From positions 1-61,541 of the forward strand of contig NZ_JAAOCA010000034.1 in NCBI RefSeq assembly GCF_014694385.1: 61,541 nucleotides of DNA. The letters are read 5' to 3'. The notes below the pieces were generated by a model, which saw only the letters and a program-made list of their open reading frames with translations, was not told the DNA's origin and made no database searches. Position numbers and translations under genes: made by a program. Source of the stretch: Pseudomonas typographi. Its GTDB lineage: Bacteria; Pseudomonadota; Gammaproteobacteria; Pseudomonadales; Pseudomonadaceae. Positions 8,108-17,149 of the stretch are shown here, piece by piece (position 1 is the first letter of the stretch; every line of letters begins with the position of its first letter).

Positions 8108-10158
8108 AGTGTGGGCTCCGCGCGGCCGCGGTTGCGCGGGTCGAGCTCAAGGTCGCGGTTCACCGCTTCGGCGGCCTGCACGGCGGCCACCCAACGGTTA
8201 TGCTCGGCGGCGAGCTCGGCGCTGCTGACGGTCTGATGGGTGTGCCGGTTGAAACTGCGCACCACCACGCAGGCCACGGCCGCCAGCACGCCGCCGAGTG
8301 CCGCCCAGCCGATGTGCCACACCAGGCCAAACGCCGCCACGAAGCTGGCCGCACCGATGAACAGCGCCACGGGCGTGTTGCGCGGCATGTTGATCGGCGC
8401 CGGCTGAACCACCGCGCGATAGGCTTGGCCTTGCTCCTTCAGCCACATGAATGCATCACGGTCGTGAACCGCGGGCAGCACGGCAAAGTTGTAGGCCGGC
8501 GGCGGGGAAGGGCTTGCCCATTCCAGGGTGCGGCCATTCCATGGGTCGCCCAAGGGGGCACGCGTATGGTCGCGCTGGCGTATGCTCACGATCAATTGCA
8601 CGACCAAGCTCGCCACTGCCGCGAACAGCAGTACCGCACCGGCTTCGGCCACCCACAACGCCGGTGCGAAGGCGCTTTGGTGGATCACGCTCAGGCGCCG
8701 GGGCATGCCTGCCGCGCCCAACAGGTACAGCGGCATGAACGCCAGCAGGAAGCCCAGGCCGAAGCACACGGCCGCCACACGCCCCCAATGCTCGTTAAGG
8801 CGAAAGCCGAACACCTTGGGAAACCAATAGGTATAGCCGGCCAGCAGGCCGAACAACGTGCCGGGGATCAGCATGTTGTGAAAGTGCGCGACCAGGTAGG
8901 TGGTGTTGTGCAGTTGGAAGTCGACCGGCGGTGTGGCCAGGGTCATGCCGGTCAGGCCACCTACCACGAACAGCATCAAAAACAGGCTGGCGTAAATAAG
9001 CGGCACGGTCAGGCGCACCCGCCCGCGAAACATCGTGAGCATCCAATCGTAGATTTTCACCCCGGTGGGAATGGCGATCAGCATGGTGGCGATACCGAAG
9101 GCCGCATTGACCCCGGCCGATTGGCCCATGGTAAAGAAATGGTGCAGCCACACCGTGAACGACAGCACGGTAATCGCCAGTGTCGCCAACACCAGCGAGG
9201 TGTAACCGTACAGCCTTTTGGCGGAAAAGGTCGGAAACACCTCCGAGAAAATCCCGAACGACGGCAACACCAGGATGTATACCTCTGGGTGGCCGAACAG
9301 CCAGAACAAATTAATGTAGTTCATCAGGTTGCCGCCGTCGGTATTGCTGAAAAAGTGAAAGCCCAGGTAACGGTCCAAGGCCAGCAACAGGGTGGCTACC
9401 GTGAGCGGCGGCATCGCGAAGATCATCAGGATGCTGGTGCACAGCGCCGTCCAGGCGAACAGCGGCAAGCGCATGAAGGCCATGCCCGGCGCCCGTTCCT
9501 TGTAGAGGGTGGTGGCAAAGTTAATCCCAGTGAGGGTCGCGCCGATCGAACTCAAGGTCAGCGCCCAAATCCAGTAATCCGGACCCACGCCGGTTTGGTA
9601 GGGCGGCTCGGTGTAGGGCGGGTAGCCGCTCCAGCCGCCGGTGGAAAAACGCCCCAGCACCAGCGAAATCATCACCAGCCCCGCACCGGCTACGGTCAGC
9701 CACAGGCTGATCGCATTGAGCAGTGCAAAGCGTACATCACGGGCGCCGATTTGCAGCGGCACGACGATGTTGATCAACCCGGTCAAGAACGGCATGGCCA
9801 TGAAGAAGATCATGATGGTGCCGTGGGTGGTGAACAGTTGGCTGAAATGCTCCGGCGGCAGGAACCCTGGGTTGTTGATCGCCACCGCTTGTTGGGTGCG
9901 CAGCAGCACCCCTTCGATCACCCCACGTACCAGCATTACCAGGGCCAGCACCACGTACATCACGCCAATACGCTTGTGGTCCAGGCTGGTCAACCATTCC
10001 CGCCATAAGTAGCCCCAACGCCGGGTGGCGGCGATGAACAGCACCGCTGCCAGCACACCGGCTACCAGTACGCCGGCGGCCACGGTGGCAATCGCGCTGT
10101 AGAACGGCAGCGCATCCCAACTGAGCCTGCCCAGTAGCCAGCCGTGTAGATCGCTCAT
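8104..10158 (-). CDS. cyoB: Cytochrome bo-type ubiquinol oxidase subunit I (CyoB)
   Basis: The 684-residue catalytic subunit of a heme-copper quinol oxidase in the inner membrane, which reduces O2 to water and pumps protons. Visible ligands and motifs are TTHGTIMIFF (low-spin heme His), FGHPEVYILVLP (CuB His, cross-linked Tyr and the proton-channel Glu), VWLHHFFTMG (two CuB His) and AHFHNMLIPG (heme ligands). An extra N-terminal helix before LTSLDHKRIGVMY is typical of CyoB rather than CoxA. ATGA overlaps connect it to cyoA and cyoC. Confidence 0.95.
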   Translation of the reverse strand: MSDLHGWLLGRLSWDALPFYSAIATVAAGVLVAGVLAAVLFIAATRRWGYLWREWLTSLDHKRIGVMYVVLALVMLVRGVIEGVLLRTQQAVAINNPGFLPPEHFSQLFTTHGTIMIFFMAMPFLTGLINIVVPLQIGARDVRFALLNAISLWLTVAGAGLVMISLVLGRFSTGGWSGYPPYTEPPYQTGVGPDYWIWALTLSSIGATLTGINFATTLYKERAPGMAFMRLPLFAWTALCTSILMIFAMPPLTVATLLLALDRYLGFHFFSNTDGGNLMNYINLFWLFGHPEVYILVLPSFGIFSEVFPTFSAKRLYGYTSLVLATLAITVLSFTVWLHHFFTMGQSAGVNAAFGIATMLIAIPTGVKIYDWMLTMFRGRVRLTVPLIYASLFLMLFVVGGLTGMTLATPPVDFQLHNTTYLVAHFHNMLIPGTLFGLLAGYTYWFPKVFGFRLNEHWGRVAAVCFGLGFLLAFMPLYLLGAAGMPRRLSVIHQSAFAPALWVAEAGAVLLFAAVASLVVQLIVSIRQRDHTRAPLGDPWNGRTLEWASPSPPPAYNFAVLPAVHDRDAFMWLKEQGQAYRAVVQPAPINMPRNTPVALFIGAASFVAAFGLVWHIGWAALGGVLAAVACVVVRSFNRHTHQTVSSAELAAEHNRWVAAVQAAEAVNRDLELDPRNRGRAEPTL

Positions 10159-11078
10159 GGGCGTGCAGCCTCTGGCAGGCCGGGGCAGCCCGGCGGTTGT
10201 GGGCCATATTGGGCCAGCAACCAGCCGAACAGGCTTGGTGTACTGCGCCCATACACCTGCGCCATCGGCTCGACGCCTGGCAGGCGTAGCCGGGCCAGCT
10301 CGGCGCAGTCCAGCAGCGCCGGTCGTTGGCCGGCAGCGCTGGCCCAGGCAGTAAAAGCCGGCTCATCCAGCACTTGCACCGTAAAGCGCTGGTCTTGAAA
10401 GCCCTCGCCGTTGAATTGATTGTTGCGGCCCTGGTAGGTGCCCGGCTGGCTGGCGCGAACATAGAGCTGCGTCGCCATGCCGGCCATCGCGTAGATTTGC
10501 CCGCTCAGTTGCGGCACGTGAAACGACTGCATCACCGCCGCACTGGTCAGTTGCAGGTGCACGCTGCGCCCCTGGGGAATCACCAGTTGGTTGAGCGTGG
10601 CCAGGTGCGCCTCGGGGTAGATGAACAGCCATTTCCAATCCAGGGCGATCACCTGTATGTCGAGGGCGGCCGAGCTGTCGGGCGCGCGATAGGGGTCGAG
10701 TTGAAACGTTTGCCGGGCAGTGATCATCGCCATGGCGGCCACCACCAACAGTGGCACACCCCAGCACAGTGCCTCCAGCGCCCAGGAGCGCTCCCAGCGC
10801 GGGCGGTAGGCCACCTCCGCGCCACGGCCGTGCCGGTAGCGCCGCAGCAGCCATGGCGTAAGCACGATCACCGGCACCACCACGATCAAGCACAGCGCGA
10901 CCATCGCCCGCCATAGCAGGTACTCACTGGCCGCATTGGCTCCGGCGGCAGCGGCGAACCCATGGCCGGCTATGCCACAGCCGCTGTTGGCCAGCAGCAG
11001 GGCTAACAGTACGCCATGGCGCACCAGCACGGTGCTGCCGTTTAAGGGTGTCAGTGGCTTCACTGGCGAAGGCTCCAT
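10155..11078 (-). CDS. cyoA: Cytochrome bo-type ubiquinol oxidase subunit II (CyoA)
   Basis: About 307 residues from the ATG at 11078. The frame is open to a GTG at 11213, but the shorter form puts the hydrophobic signal (VLLALLLANSGCG) near the N-terminus and matches the usual length of about 315. A lipobox-like LANSGC suggests lipid attachment. A second helix (LCLIVVVPVIVLTPW), a third (LCWGVPLLVVAAMAMI) and a cupredoxin-fold periplasmic domain lacking CuA ligands follow, as expected for quinol oxidases. The start is uncertain; its ribosome site is weak. Confidence 0.88.
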   Translation of the reverse strand: MEPSPVKPLTPLNGSTVLVRHGVLLALLLANSGCGIAGHGFAAAAGANAASEYLLWRAMVALCLIVVVPVIVLTPWLLRRYRHGRGAEVAYRPRWERSWALEALCWGVPLLVVAAMAMITARQTFQLDPYRAPDSSAALDIQVIALDWKWLFIYPEAHLATLNQLVIPQGRSVHLQLTSAAVMQSFHVPQLSGQIYAMAGMATQLYVRASQPGTYQGRNNQFNGEGFQDQRFTVQVLDEPAFTAWASAAGQRPALLDCAELARLRLPGVEPMAQVYGRSTPSLFGWLLAQYGPQPPGCPGLPEAARP

Positions 11079-11284
11079 TGCCTTGATGGCGAAAGGTCGA
11101 AACCCGCCTTGACTGGTTGTTTCGAGGTGCACCGGCGCGAGGGAGTTCCGCCCGCTGCCGCGCATAGGGTTGAAGGGGGGCCGGCGCAGCGTGGGCCCAA
11201 CACTCATTTCCACTGGGCGCCAGCCGTCTTCGCTTGTATGAAACGAGGCCGCCTGATCGCAGCGCGGCGTTCCCCAGCCAGCAC

Positions 11285-11422
11285 ATGAGGACGGCTACAG
11301 CGCTGGCCAATTTCTTCGAACGCCCGACTTCCCTGGCGCACGCCTTGATGCGCCATGCCGCGTTACGGGCGGATGAACCGGCCCTGTGGTTTCTGGACAG
11401 CCACAGCGAGCACGGTGAGTGA
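11285..11422 (+). pseudogene. pvdL: Remnant of PvdL N-terminus (acyl-AMP ligase domain of pyoverdine NRPS)
   Basis: The ATG at 11285 opens a frame reading NFFERPTSLAHALMRHAALR then ADEPALWFLDSHSEHGE, and it stops after 45 codons. This resembles the first 45 residues of PvdL, the NRPS that starts pyoverdine synthesis with a fatty-acyl-AMP ligase domain (typically ELPxSLxQALxRRA...PDRxALxFL). The remaining 4000 or so codons are absent; the receptor gene begins 28 bases later on the other strand. Evidence is the similarity of this short stretch plus the neighbouring pyoverdine genes and remnants. Confidence 0.7.
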
Positions 11423-11449
11423 GAACCGCCTGGCCTTTGCTGGGGAGCG

Positions 11450-13879
11450 TTAGAAGTCGTACCGCACGTTCACCATGAAATTGCGCGGTTCCCCATACAA
11501 CCCCTGGGCGCCCTTGACGCTGGCCAGGTAGTTCTTATCGAAGATGTTGTTGAAGTTAAGCGTGGTGGCCAGGTGTTTGCTGACCTGATAGCGAGCCATG
11601 CTGTTGAACACCGTATAGTCACCTTCGCCCACCTTGTATTGGCCAAACTTGGCGTAGGTCGGGCCATTCCAGTTCAGGCCGCCGCCGACAGTCAGTTTGT
11701 CCCAGTCACCGCGCAGTTTGTAGGTGCTCCACAGCTTGAGCATGTCGGCCGGCAGCGAGGTCATCGCGCGATCACCGTCTTGATCTTTGGTGACGGAGTG
11801 GGTAAAGCTACCGGTCACGTTCCAGCCGGGCGCGACTTGGCCTGTTACCTCGACGTCATAACCCTTGGTGGTCGCCCCATCGATGTTTTTGTAGGCCTGT
11901 GTGGTGGTACCGGGGACGTAGTAGCCGGTGTCGACGTCGGCCAGGTTGTCGCGCTCGACCCGGTAAACGGCAACGGCGGCGTTCAACCTTCCGTCGAGGA
12001 ACTCGCCTTTCCAGCCCGCCTCATAGTTGCTGCCGGTGACAGGCTCAAGCACCGCGCCGGTGCGATCCTGATAACTCTGGGGTTGGAAGATGTCAGTGTA
12101 ACTGACATACACCGACTGCTCGGGTGTGAGGTCGTACACCACGGCTGCATACGGCGAAACCTGGCCATGCTCGCGCTTTTTCGACGATGAGGGCGCGACG
12201 GAGGAGAAGTACGTCAGGTTGTAGTCGTAGCTGAAATCCGAGGTGCGGGCACCGAGGATAACGCTGACCGCGTCTGTGACTTTGAATTGGTTGGCGACGA
12301 AGGCCCCGCGTTGCAGGTACTTGGTTTGCATGGTGAAGCTGGGCGTGAACGTAGTGCCACGCGGCAGGTAATTGTCCCAAGTGTTGAAATTGAAAAGGTT
12401 GGATATCCCGTCACTGTAAGCGATGTGGTCGTTCTTGTAGCTGCCGTAGTTGAAGCCCAGCACCAGTTGATGGGTTCGGTTGAACAGGTCGTATGGCCCT
12501 TGCAGGGTAACGTTCAGGCCTTTTTGCGTCTGGTCGGCGCTGGACTTGCCCCGGTCTGCCCGGGCGCTGCCGGTTTGTTGGTTCAGCGAGGGCAGGGTGC
12601 CCACGTCTTTGAACAGGTAGTTGCCGATCAACGTCGAACGGTCGATGTCCATGTAATTGGCGGCAACGTTCAGCGACCAGTCATAGGGCAACTGTTGTTC
12701 CAGGTTGACGATGTAGTTATAGGTTTCGATCTCGTCTTTGGCCCAGCGCGCGCCGACACTGGTGGAGCGCGAATAATAGGCCCGCTGGCCGTTGCTATAG
12801 ATCAACGGCACCCCGGCGGCCCCGTCGATTTCCATTTTTTGATAGTCGATGCCTGTTCTCAATACAGTGGTGTCGCTCAGGTCGGTTTCGACGACTCCAT
12901 AGAGGATGTCCCGCTGGGTGCCGTACCAATCCATGAAGCTGTTTTGCGTCTGTTTGGCGCCTACCAGGCGCCCACGAATGCGCCCATCTTCGGTCAAGGG
13001 GCCGGACACATCGGCTTCGGTACGGTATAGGTCCCAGGAACCGGCACCGGCCTGAACATAGGCCTGGAAATCCTTGGTGGGGCGTTTGCGCACCAGGTTG
13101 ATCAGCCCGCCCGGGTCGCCGGAGCCGACCATCAGGCCGCTGGCGCCGCGCAGCACTTCTACCCGGTCGTACAGTGCCATGTCCATGGACGTCTGCGGGA
13201 TGGTGCGGGTCTGGCTTTCGGTGATCGTCGTGATACCGTCGATTTGATAGTTGGTGATCGCGCTGCCACGGGAATAAATATCGAAGCGTTCCATGCCACT
13301 GTAGGTGACGTTGAGGCCTGGGGTTTGCTCCAATACGTCGGTGAGGCGGTTGAGCTTTTGGTCGTCGATTCGCTGGCGGGTCATCACGCTGACCGACTGT
13401 GGCGTCTCGCGCAATGACAGGTTCATCTTGGTGGCGGTATTGGTCGAACCTGTGGTGTAAGACCCCGTCCCCTCAGTCGTAGCCCCCAGCCCGGTGGTAT
13501 TGACATTGATCGGGCCCAGTTGCAGCGCGCCGTCGTTCGCCCTCACCACGGTGACGGTATTGCCGTCCAACTGGTAATTGAGCCCCGTGCCCTGCAGCAA
13601 TTGGCGCACCGACTCCCCCAGCCCATAGCGCCCACTCACGGCGTGGGTCTGTAGGTTGTCGGCGTCGGCCGAGTTGTACAGCACCTGGGCGCCGGTTTGT
13701 TGGGCAAGCGCCTGCAGGGCCGAGCCTAGCGATTGTGCCGGGATATTCAGCGTCCACTGCTGCGCTTGAGCGGCGAGCGGCAGTGCTATCAACAGGCCCA
13801 GCGCCGGAAGGCGGGCGTTGAACACATGGCGGATGCGAAACGCTTTGGTCAGGTGATTCAGCGTGTAGTGTGTTGGCAT
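11450..13879 (-). CDS. TonB-dependent siderophore receptor, FpvA-like, with STN signalling domain
   Basis: An 809-residue outer-membrane receptor. A signal peptide (LGLLIALPLAAQAQ, cleavage near residue 39) precedes an STN domain (residues about 45-115, SLGSALQALAQQTGAQVLYN), as in receptors that signal to a FecR/FecI pair. After a linker comes the plug (LRETPQSVSVMTRQRIDDQ, QIDGITT) and a 22-strand barrel ending in an aromatic Phe (NVRYDF). Layout and length fit ferripyoverdine receptors of the FpvA type. The frame is intact although adjacent pyoverdine genes are broken. The FecI-like sigma (14704-15204) and FecR (15300-16286) are the likely signalling partners. The exact siderophore cannot be read from sequence. 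Confidence 0.85.
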   Translation of the reverse strand: MPTHYTLNHLTKAFRIRHVFNARLPALGLLIALPLAAQAQQWTLNIPAQSLGSALQALAQQTGAQVLYNSADADNLQTHAVSGRYGLGESVRQLLQGTGLNYQLDGNTVTVVRANDGALQLGPINVNTTGLGATTEGTGSYTTGSTNTATKMNLSLRETPQSVSVMTRQRIDDQKLNRLTDVLEQTPGLNVTYSGMERFDIYSRGSAITNYQIDGITTITESQTRTIPQTSMDMALYDRVEVLRGASGLMVGSGDPGGLINLVRKRPTKDFQAYVQAGAGSWDLYRTEADVSGPLTEDGRIRGRLVGAKQTQNSFMDWYGTQRDILYGVVETDLSDTTVLRTGIDYQKMEIDGAAGVPLIYSNGQRAYYSRSTSVGARWAKDEIETYNYIVNLEQQLPYDWSLNVAANYMDIDRSTLIGNYLFKDVGTLPSLNQQTGSARADRGKSSADQTQKGLNVTLQGPYDLFNRTHQLVLGFNYGSYKNDHIAYSDGISNLFNFNTWDNYLPRGTTFTPSFTMQTKYLQRGAFVANQFKVTDAVSVILGARTSDFSYDYNLTYFSSVAPSSSKKREHGQVSPYAAVVYDLTPEQSVYVSYTDIFQPQSYQDRTGAVLEPVTGSNYEAGWKGEFLDGRLNAAVAVYRVERDNLADVDTGYYVPGTTTQAYKNIDGATTKGYDVEVTGQVAPGWNVTGSFTHSVTKDQDGDRAMTSLPADMLKLWSTYKLRGDWDKLTVGGGLNWNGPTYAKFGQYKVGEGDYTVFNSMARYQVSKHLATTLNFNNIFDKNYLASVKGAQGLYGEPRNFMVNVRYDF

Positions 13880-14026
13880 TTCGATGCTCGTGGCTTATAG
13901 GTGTGCTGCGGTGTGTTGAGGTAGCCCAAAACACGCGCCCGATGCTGGCTACCTTGTGACGCACCATGTGTGAAAAACCAGAATTACAAATCATTCCTAT
14001 CCCTATTTTTCATTCGGCGTACGGCT

Positions 14027-14520
14027 TCACACGCGCTCACCCGGCTTCCAGGCGTACCTATTGGGCGGCCCCGCGGGATAGCGTTCGTCATGGCTGATGG
14101 CGATGAGGGTTTTGCCCAAGCGTTTAAGTTCGGGGAGCCGTTCGGGATAGAACACACGGCGGAAGGTGGGGGCCAGGTCCGCGGCCCATTCGTCGAACAC
14201 CAGCACCGGCCGCGCTTCGAGCCAGGCATTGATCAAGGCGCGGCGCTTGTGTTGCCCGGTGGAGAGGCCTGTGGTGGTGAATACGCCGTCGTGGATGCTG
14301 GCTTTGTGCGCGATGTCCAGCCATTGCAGGTAAATTTCGGCATTTCCAGAATCTGCTGGGCGCCCATGTGCGGGTCATCGAACAGGTACTGGTCAGCAAA
14401 TGCGGTGGTGAACACCTGCCGATGGGCGTCGCCGGTTGGGCGTATTTCCCCCTGCCGTGGCGGGTACGGCCCTAGCAGCAATGTGATCAGGGTGGTTTGC
14501 CTTGGGCGCCACGCGCTAAT
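14027..14520 (-). pseudogene. pvdE: Frameshifted C-terminal remnant of PvdE-type siderophore ABC exporter
   Basis: Reading down the minus strand, one frame (14520 to about 14345) gives TTLITLLLGPYPPRQGEI then FADQYLFDD, and another (about 14345 to 14027) gives YLQWLDIAHKASIHDG, LSTGQHKRRALINAWLEARP, VLVFDEWAADLAPTFRRVFY and GKTLIAISHDERY. The DEWAAD Walker B and LSTGQ signature are hallmarks of the cyclic-peptide exporter ATPase (SyrD/PvdE). The Walker A is ruined (AWRPRQTTL in place of GxGKTTL), there is a frameshift near 14345, and the whole membrane domain is gone. PvdE normally exports the pyoverdine precursor to the periplasm. Confidence 0.88.
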
Positions 14521-14611
14521 AGATGTACGCCAGCCTGGCGCTGAATGGACGGCCCCGGCCCAGCAATGTTAGCCAAGCGGTGGTCTAAATTGTAAAAGCG
14601 GCTTTTAAGTT

Positions 14612-14630
14612 GATGAGAATTATTATAATT
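14612..14630. promoter_or_regulatory. Possible Fur box upstream of FecI-like sigma gene
   Basis: GATGAGAATTATTATAATT matches 12 of 19 positions of the classic Fur box GATAATGATAATCATTATC. It lies in an A/T-rich patch 73 bases upstream of the sigma-factor ATG, where iron control would be expected. Confidence 0.5.
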
Positions 14631-14703
14631 TACGCCCTCGGCATGCCGCTCATTGGCCTTTATGCCGGTTTCCCTAGATGAACAGCCCAGGAAGGCGTTG
14701 TCG

Positions 14704-15204
14704 ATGTCCCGCCCCGGTGCCCTGCTAGAACACTATTACCGCGAGCTGGTGAACTACGTCAGCTTGCGCATCGGCAGCCGGCATTTGGCCGAGGATATTG
14801 CCCATGACGCCTACGTGCGGATCCTCGAGCGCTGCGACGCTGTCCAGATCGAGCACCCGCGGGCATTTTTGTATCGCACCGCGCAGAACCTCATTATCGA
14901 TGGCCACCGCCGTAACAGTGTGCGCCGCGCCGAACCGCTGGAGGTGCTGGAGGCCGAAGAGGGCGCCTGGGTGGCGCCCCCGCTGGCGAGCATGGCCCAC
15001 GACGAACGCCTGGCGTTGCTCCAACGTGCGCTGGGTGAACTGAATGCGCCGTGCCGGCAATGCTTTTTGTTGCGCAAGCTCAATGGCCTGTCGCACCCGG
15101 AAATCGCCGAGCGCCTCGGCTTGTCCAAGGCCATGGTTGAAAAGCACATCGTCAATGCCATGAAGCACTGCCGCGTGAGAATGCGCGAGTGGGAACAACG
15201 CTGA
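14704..15204 (+). CDS. FecI/FpvI-like ECF sigma factor
   Basis: 166 residues from the ATG at 14704, chosen for its AGGAAGG ribosome site eight bases upstream. Sigma region 2 (LAEDIAHDAYVRILE, then PRAFLYRTAQNLIIDGHRR) and region 4 (HPEIAERLGLSKAMVEKHIV) are complete. It belongs to the iron-responsive FecI group that activates a TonB-dependent receptor gene when the cognate FecR senses a loaded receptor. The FpvA-like receptor (11450-13879) and the FecR gene (15300-16286) are adjacent. Unlike the usual fecI-fecR operon, sigma and anti-sigma are convergent here. Confidence 0.88.
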   Translation: MSRPGALLEHYYRELVNYVSLRIGSRHLAEDIAHDAYVRILERCDAVQIEHPRAFLYRTAQNLIIDGHRRNSVRRAEPLEVLEAEEGAWVAPPLASMAHDERLALLQRALGELNAPCRQCFLLRKLNGLSHPEIAERLGLSKAMVEKHIVNAMKHCRVRMREWEQR

Positions 15205-15299
15205 CCTTCCCGGCCCTGCGCGCAACGTTAGCGGGCCCGCGCCGGCGCAGCGGTAGAACGGTTGGGCTGGCCGTGCCCTTGGCGAACGGGCGTTAACCG

Positions 15300-16286
15300 C
15301 TATAGCCCACCCTTGCGCTGAACCACGGTTTCACCTTCATCATTATGGCTCAGGTACACCGGCAACACCTTCGGCAGCGCCTCGACAAGGCTGGCTATAT
15401 TGGCGGTGTTGTAGATACCTCCAATGCGCAATTGCCCGGTCGGTCGGTCGGCCAGGTGAATAGGGGTGGGCAAGTAACGATTGATCTGCGCCAGCGCTTG
15501 GTCGAGGGGGACATCGCGCAGCACCAGCTTGCCCTCGCGCCAGGCCAGCGCATCGCTGGGCGATGCGGCACTGACCTCAGGGCTGAAGGTGTGCAGGTTA
15601 TAACGCGCCTGCATGTCGGGCGAAAGGTAGGCCACTTGCGCGGGCTTGCGCCGGTCGCTGAGGACTTTCACCGACCCTTCTGTCAGGGTCACGACCACTT
15701 CGTCCTGGTAGCTCCACACATTGAATTTAGTACCCGTGACGCGCACCTGCCCCGGCCCGGCATCCACCATAAAGGGGTGGCTGGCGTCGTGCTTCACCTC
15801 GAAATAGGCTTCCCCTTTGCCCAAGGTCACGCTGCGCCGGTCCTTGTAGTTGGCATAGGCCAGCTGCGTGCCCAGGTTCAACTGTACATGTGAGCCATCC
15901 GCCAGGGTGACGTCGCGAGTGGCCGCGCCGCTTTGATAACGCTGATAATCGTTGGGTACCCAGCCTTGCTCCCAGCCGACCAGGCCTAATATCGGTAGCC
16001 CGGCAAGCAGCACCGCGGCCGCCACCCAGGGCCGCTTAATCGCGCGCCTGGCCCGTGGCGCGGGCGTGCCGACGGCTGGGTGCGGCGTGGGCAGGAATTC
16101 GCTGATGGTCCAGATTTCCATCATGGCGTCGAATTCACGCCGATGGGCCGGGTCGCTGTTCAGCCATTGCTCGAAGCGCTCGCGCTCCTGCGCGGGCAAG
16201 TCCTGCTCATGCAAGCGCATGCACCAGCGCGCCGCTTCATCGCTGATGCGGTCGCTGGAAGGGTCGGGGGAGGCGTGGCTGGACAT
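15300..16286 (-). CDS. FecR/FpvR-like anti-sigma transmembrane regulator
   Basis: 328 residues. The N-terminal cytoplasmic part has the DUF4880/FecR-N look (AARWCMRLHEQDL then RFEQWLNSDPAHRREFD), one membrane helix follows near residue 95 (VAAAVLLAGLPILGLVGW), and the periplasmic FecR domain has DVTLADGSHVQLNLGTQLAY, GEAYFEVKHD and VTGTKFNVW. The C-terminal STN-like end is retained. It should hold the FecI-type sigma inactive until the STN domain of the siderophore receptor signals. It could control the FecI-like sigma, PvdS (immediately upstream on the same strand), or both, as FpvR does in P. aeruginosa. Confidence 0.9.
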   Translation of the reverse strand: MSSHASPDPSSDRISDEAARWCMRLHEQDLPAQERERFEQWLNSDPAHRREFDAMMEIWTISEFLPTPHPAVGTPAPRARRAIKRPWVAAAVLLAGLPILGLVGWEQGWVPNDYQRYQSGAATRDVTLADGSHVQLNLGTQLAYANYKDRRSVTLGKGEAYFEVKHDASHPFMVDAGPGQVRVTGTKFNVWSYQDEVVVTLTEGSVKVLSDRRKPAQVAYLSPDMQARYNLHTFSPEVSAASPSDALAWREGKLVLRDVPLDQALAQINRYLPTPIHLADRPTGQLRIGGIYNTANIASLVEALPKVLPVYLSHNDEGETVVQRKGGL

Positions 16287-16429
16287 CGCGGGCTACCGGG
16301 CGGGGTAGTTCTTGTACCGAATGGTCCGCGAATTATACAGCTAAATACCCCGGCGCATAGCGGCCGGCTTTGCCCGGCGGCGCGCCGGGTGAAACGCCGG
16401 GGGCCAATGCCGGGCCGGGGGGGGCGACC

Positions 16430-16975
16430 TCAGCGGCCTTGGGCTTGCACCACGGAATTTTTGCAGTGCACCAGCGCGTCGCGAATCATGAAGTTCACCA
16501 GCGTGGGCGACACGCCCAGCTCTGCAGCGATGTCTTTTTGCTGCTCGCCGTACACGCGATACATGATGAACGCATAGCGCGTTCGCGCTGGCAGTTGCGC
16601 CAGCGCGCTGTCGACCTTGCCCAATGTTTGGCGGTCGACATTGATCGACTCTGGGTTGGCCAACTGCGGCGCCGAGTTCAAGTCGTTTTCATCGTTGACG
16701 AAGTACTTTTGTTCCATTGACTGCTTGCGATAGTGGTCGATCGCCAGATTACGCACGATCCGGAATACATAATTGAGTTGCGTGTTGAAGGGCAGGGTAT
16801 CGAGCGTCATGCCCGACACCCTGAGAAATGCATCCTGTACCACGTCTTCAGCCCGGCTGGGGCAACCGGTGATTCTGGCGGCGGTCTTGACCAAGCCGGC
16901 GCGGTGGTCGATCAAGGTTTGGAGCAGCGGAGCGAATTCATTGACGGCGTGGGCTGTAGTGCCTGATTCCTGCAT
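16430..16975 (-). CDS. pvdS: PvdS-type iron-starvation ECF sigma factor
   Basis: 181 residues. The text AARITGCPSRAEDVVQDAFL, RIVRNLAIDHYRKQ and LGVSPTLVNFMIRDALVHC is close to what I recall of PvdS/PbrA/PfrI sigma factors, which drive pyoverdine genes under iron limitation. The frame is complete and has an AAAGGT ribosome site. A strong Fur-box match lies 65 bases upstream, as expected for pvdS. Since the pyoverdine genes around it are broken, its remaining targets are unclear; FecR (15300-16286) follows on the same strand. Confidence 0.9.
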   Translation of the reverse strand: MQESGTTAHAVNEFAPLLQTLIDHRAGLVKTAARITGCPSRAEDVVQDAFLRVSGMTLDTLPFNTQLNYVFRIVRNLAIDHYRKQSMEQKYFVNDENDLNSAPQLANPESINVDRQTLGKVDSALAQLPARTRYAFIMYRVYGEQQKDIAAELGVSPTLVNFMIRDALVHCKNSVVQAQGR

Positions 16976-17039
16976 GGCGATACCTTTGCGGCCGAGGTTG
17001 ACAAGGTGGCGATAACCTTAAGACGGCGACGACATTATG

Positions 17040-17058
17040 GTTGTTGATTATCATTGTC
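17040..17058. promoter_or_regulatory. Fur box upstream of pvdS
   Basis: GTTGTTGATTATCATTGTC matches 14 of 19 positions of GATAATGATAATCATTATC, including an uninterrupted GATTATCATT core. It lies 65 bases upstream of the pvdS ATG in an otherwise GC-rich region. Confidence 0.75.
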
Positions 17059-17149
17059 AAATACGAAAAGGTTATATTCAAGATGTCTCGCCTTATGCTG
17101 GTGCGTATCATTCGCGTTTTTGGAGTGTGCGCACTGTACTGGCGCGCGG

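Noticed and set aside
7485..8150. 326-codon frame that would extend CyoD far upstream
   Set aside because: The upstream part overlaps cyoC in another frame and is not CyoD-like; the GTG at 7484 gives the normal length.
8200..10008. 602-codon open frame antisense to cyoB
   Set aside because: Shadow of cyoB; His/Arg/Gln-rich without hydrophobic or domain pattern.
13978..14000. Possible Fur box upstream of the FpvA-like receptor
   Set aside because: Best alignment matches only about 10 of 19 positions, not better than chance in an A/T-rich patch.
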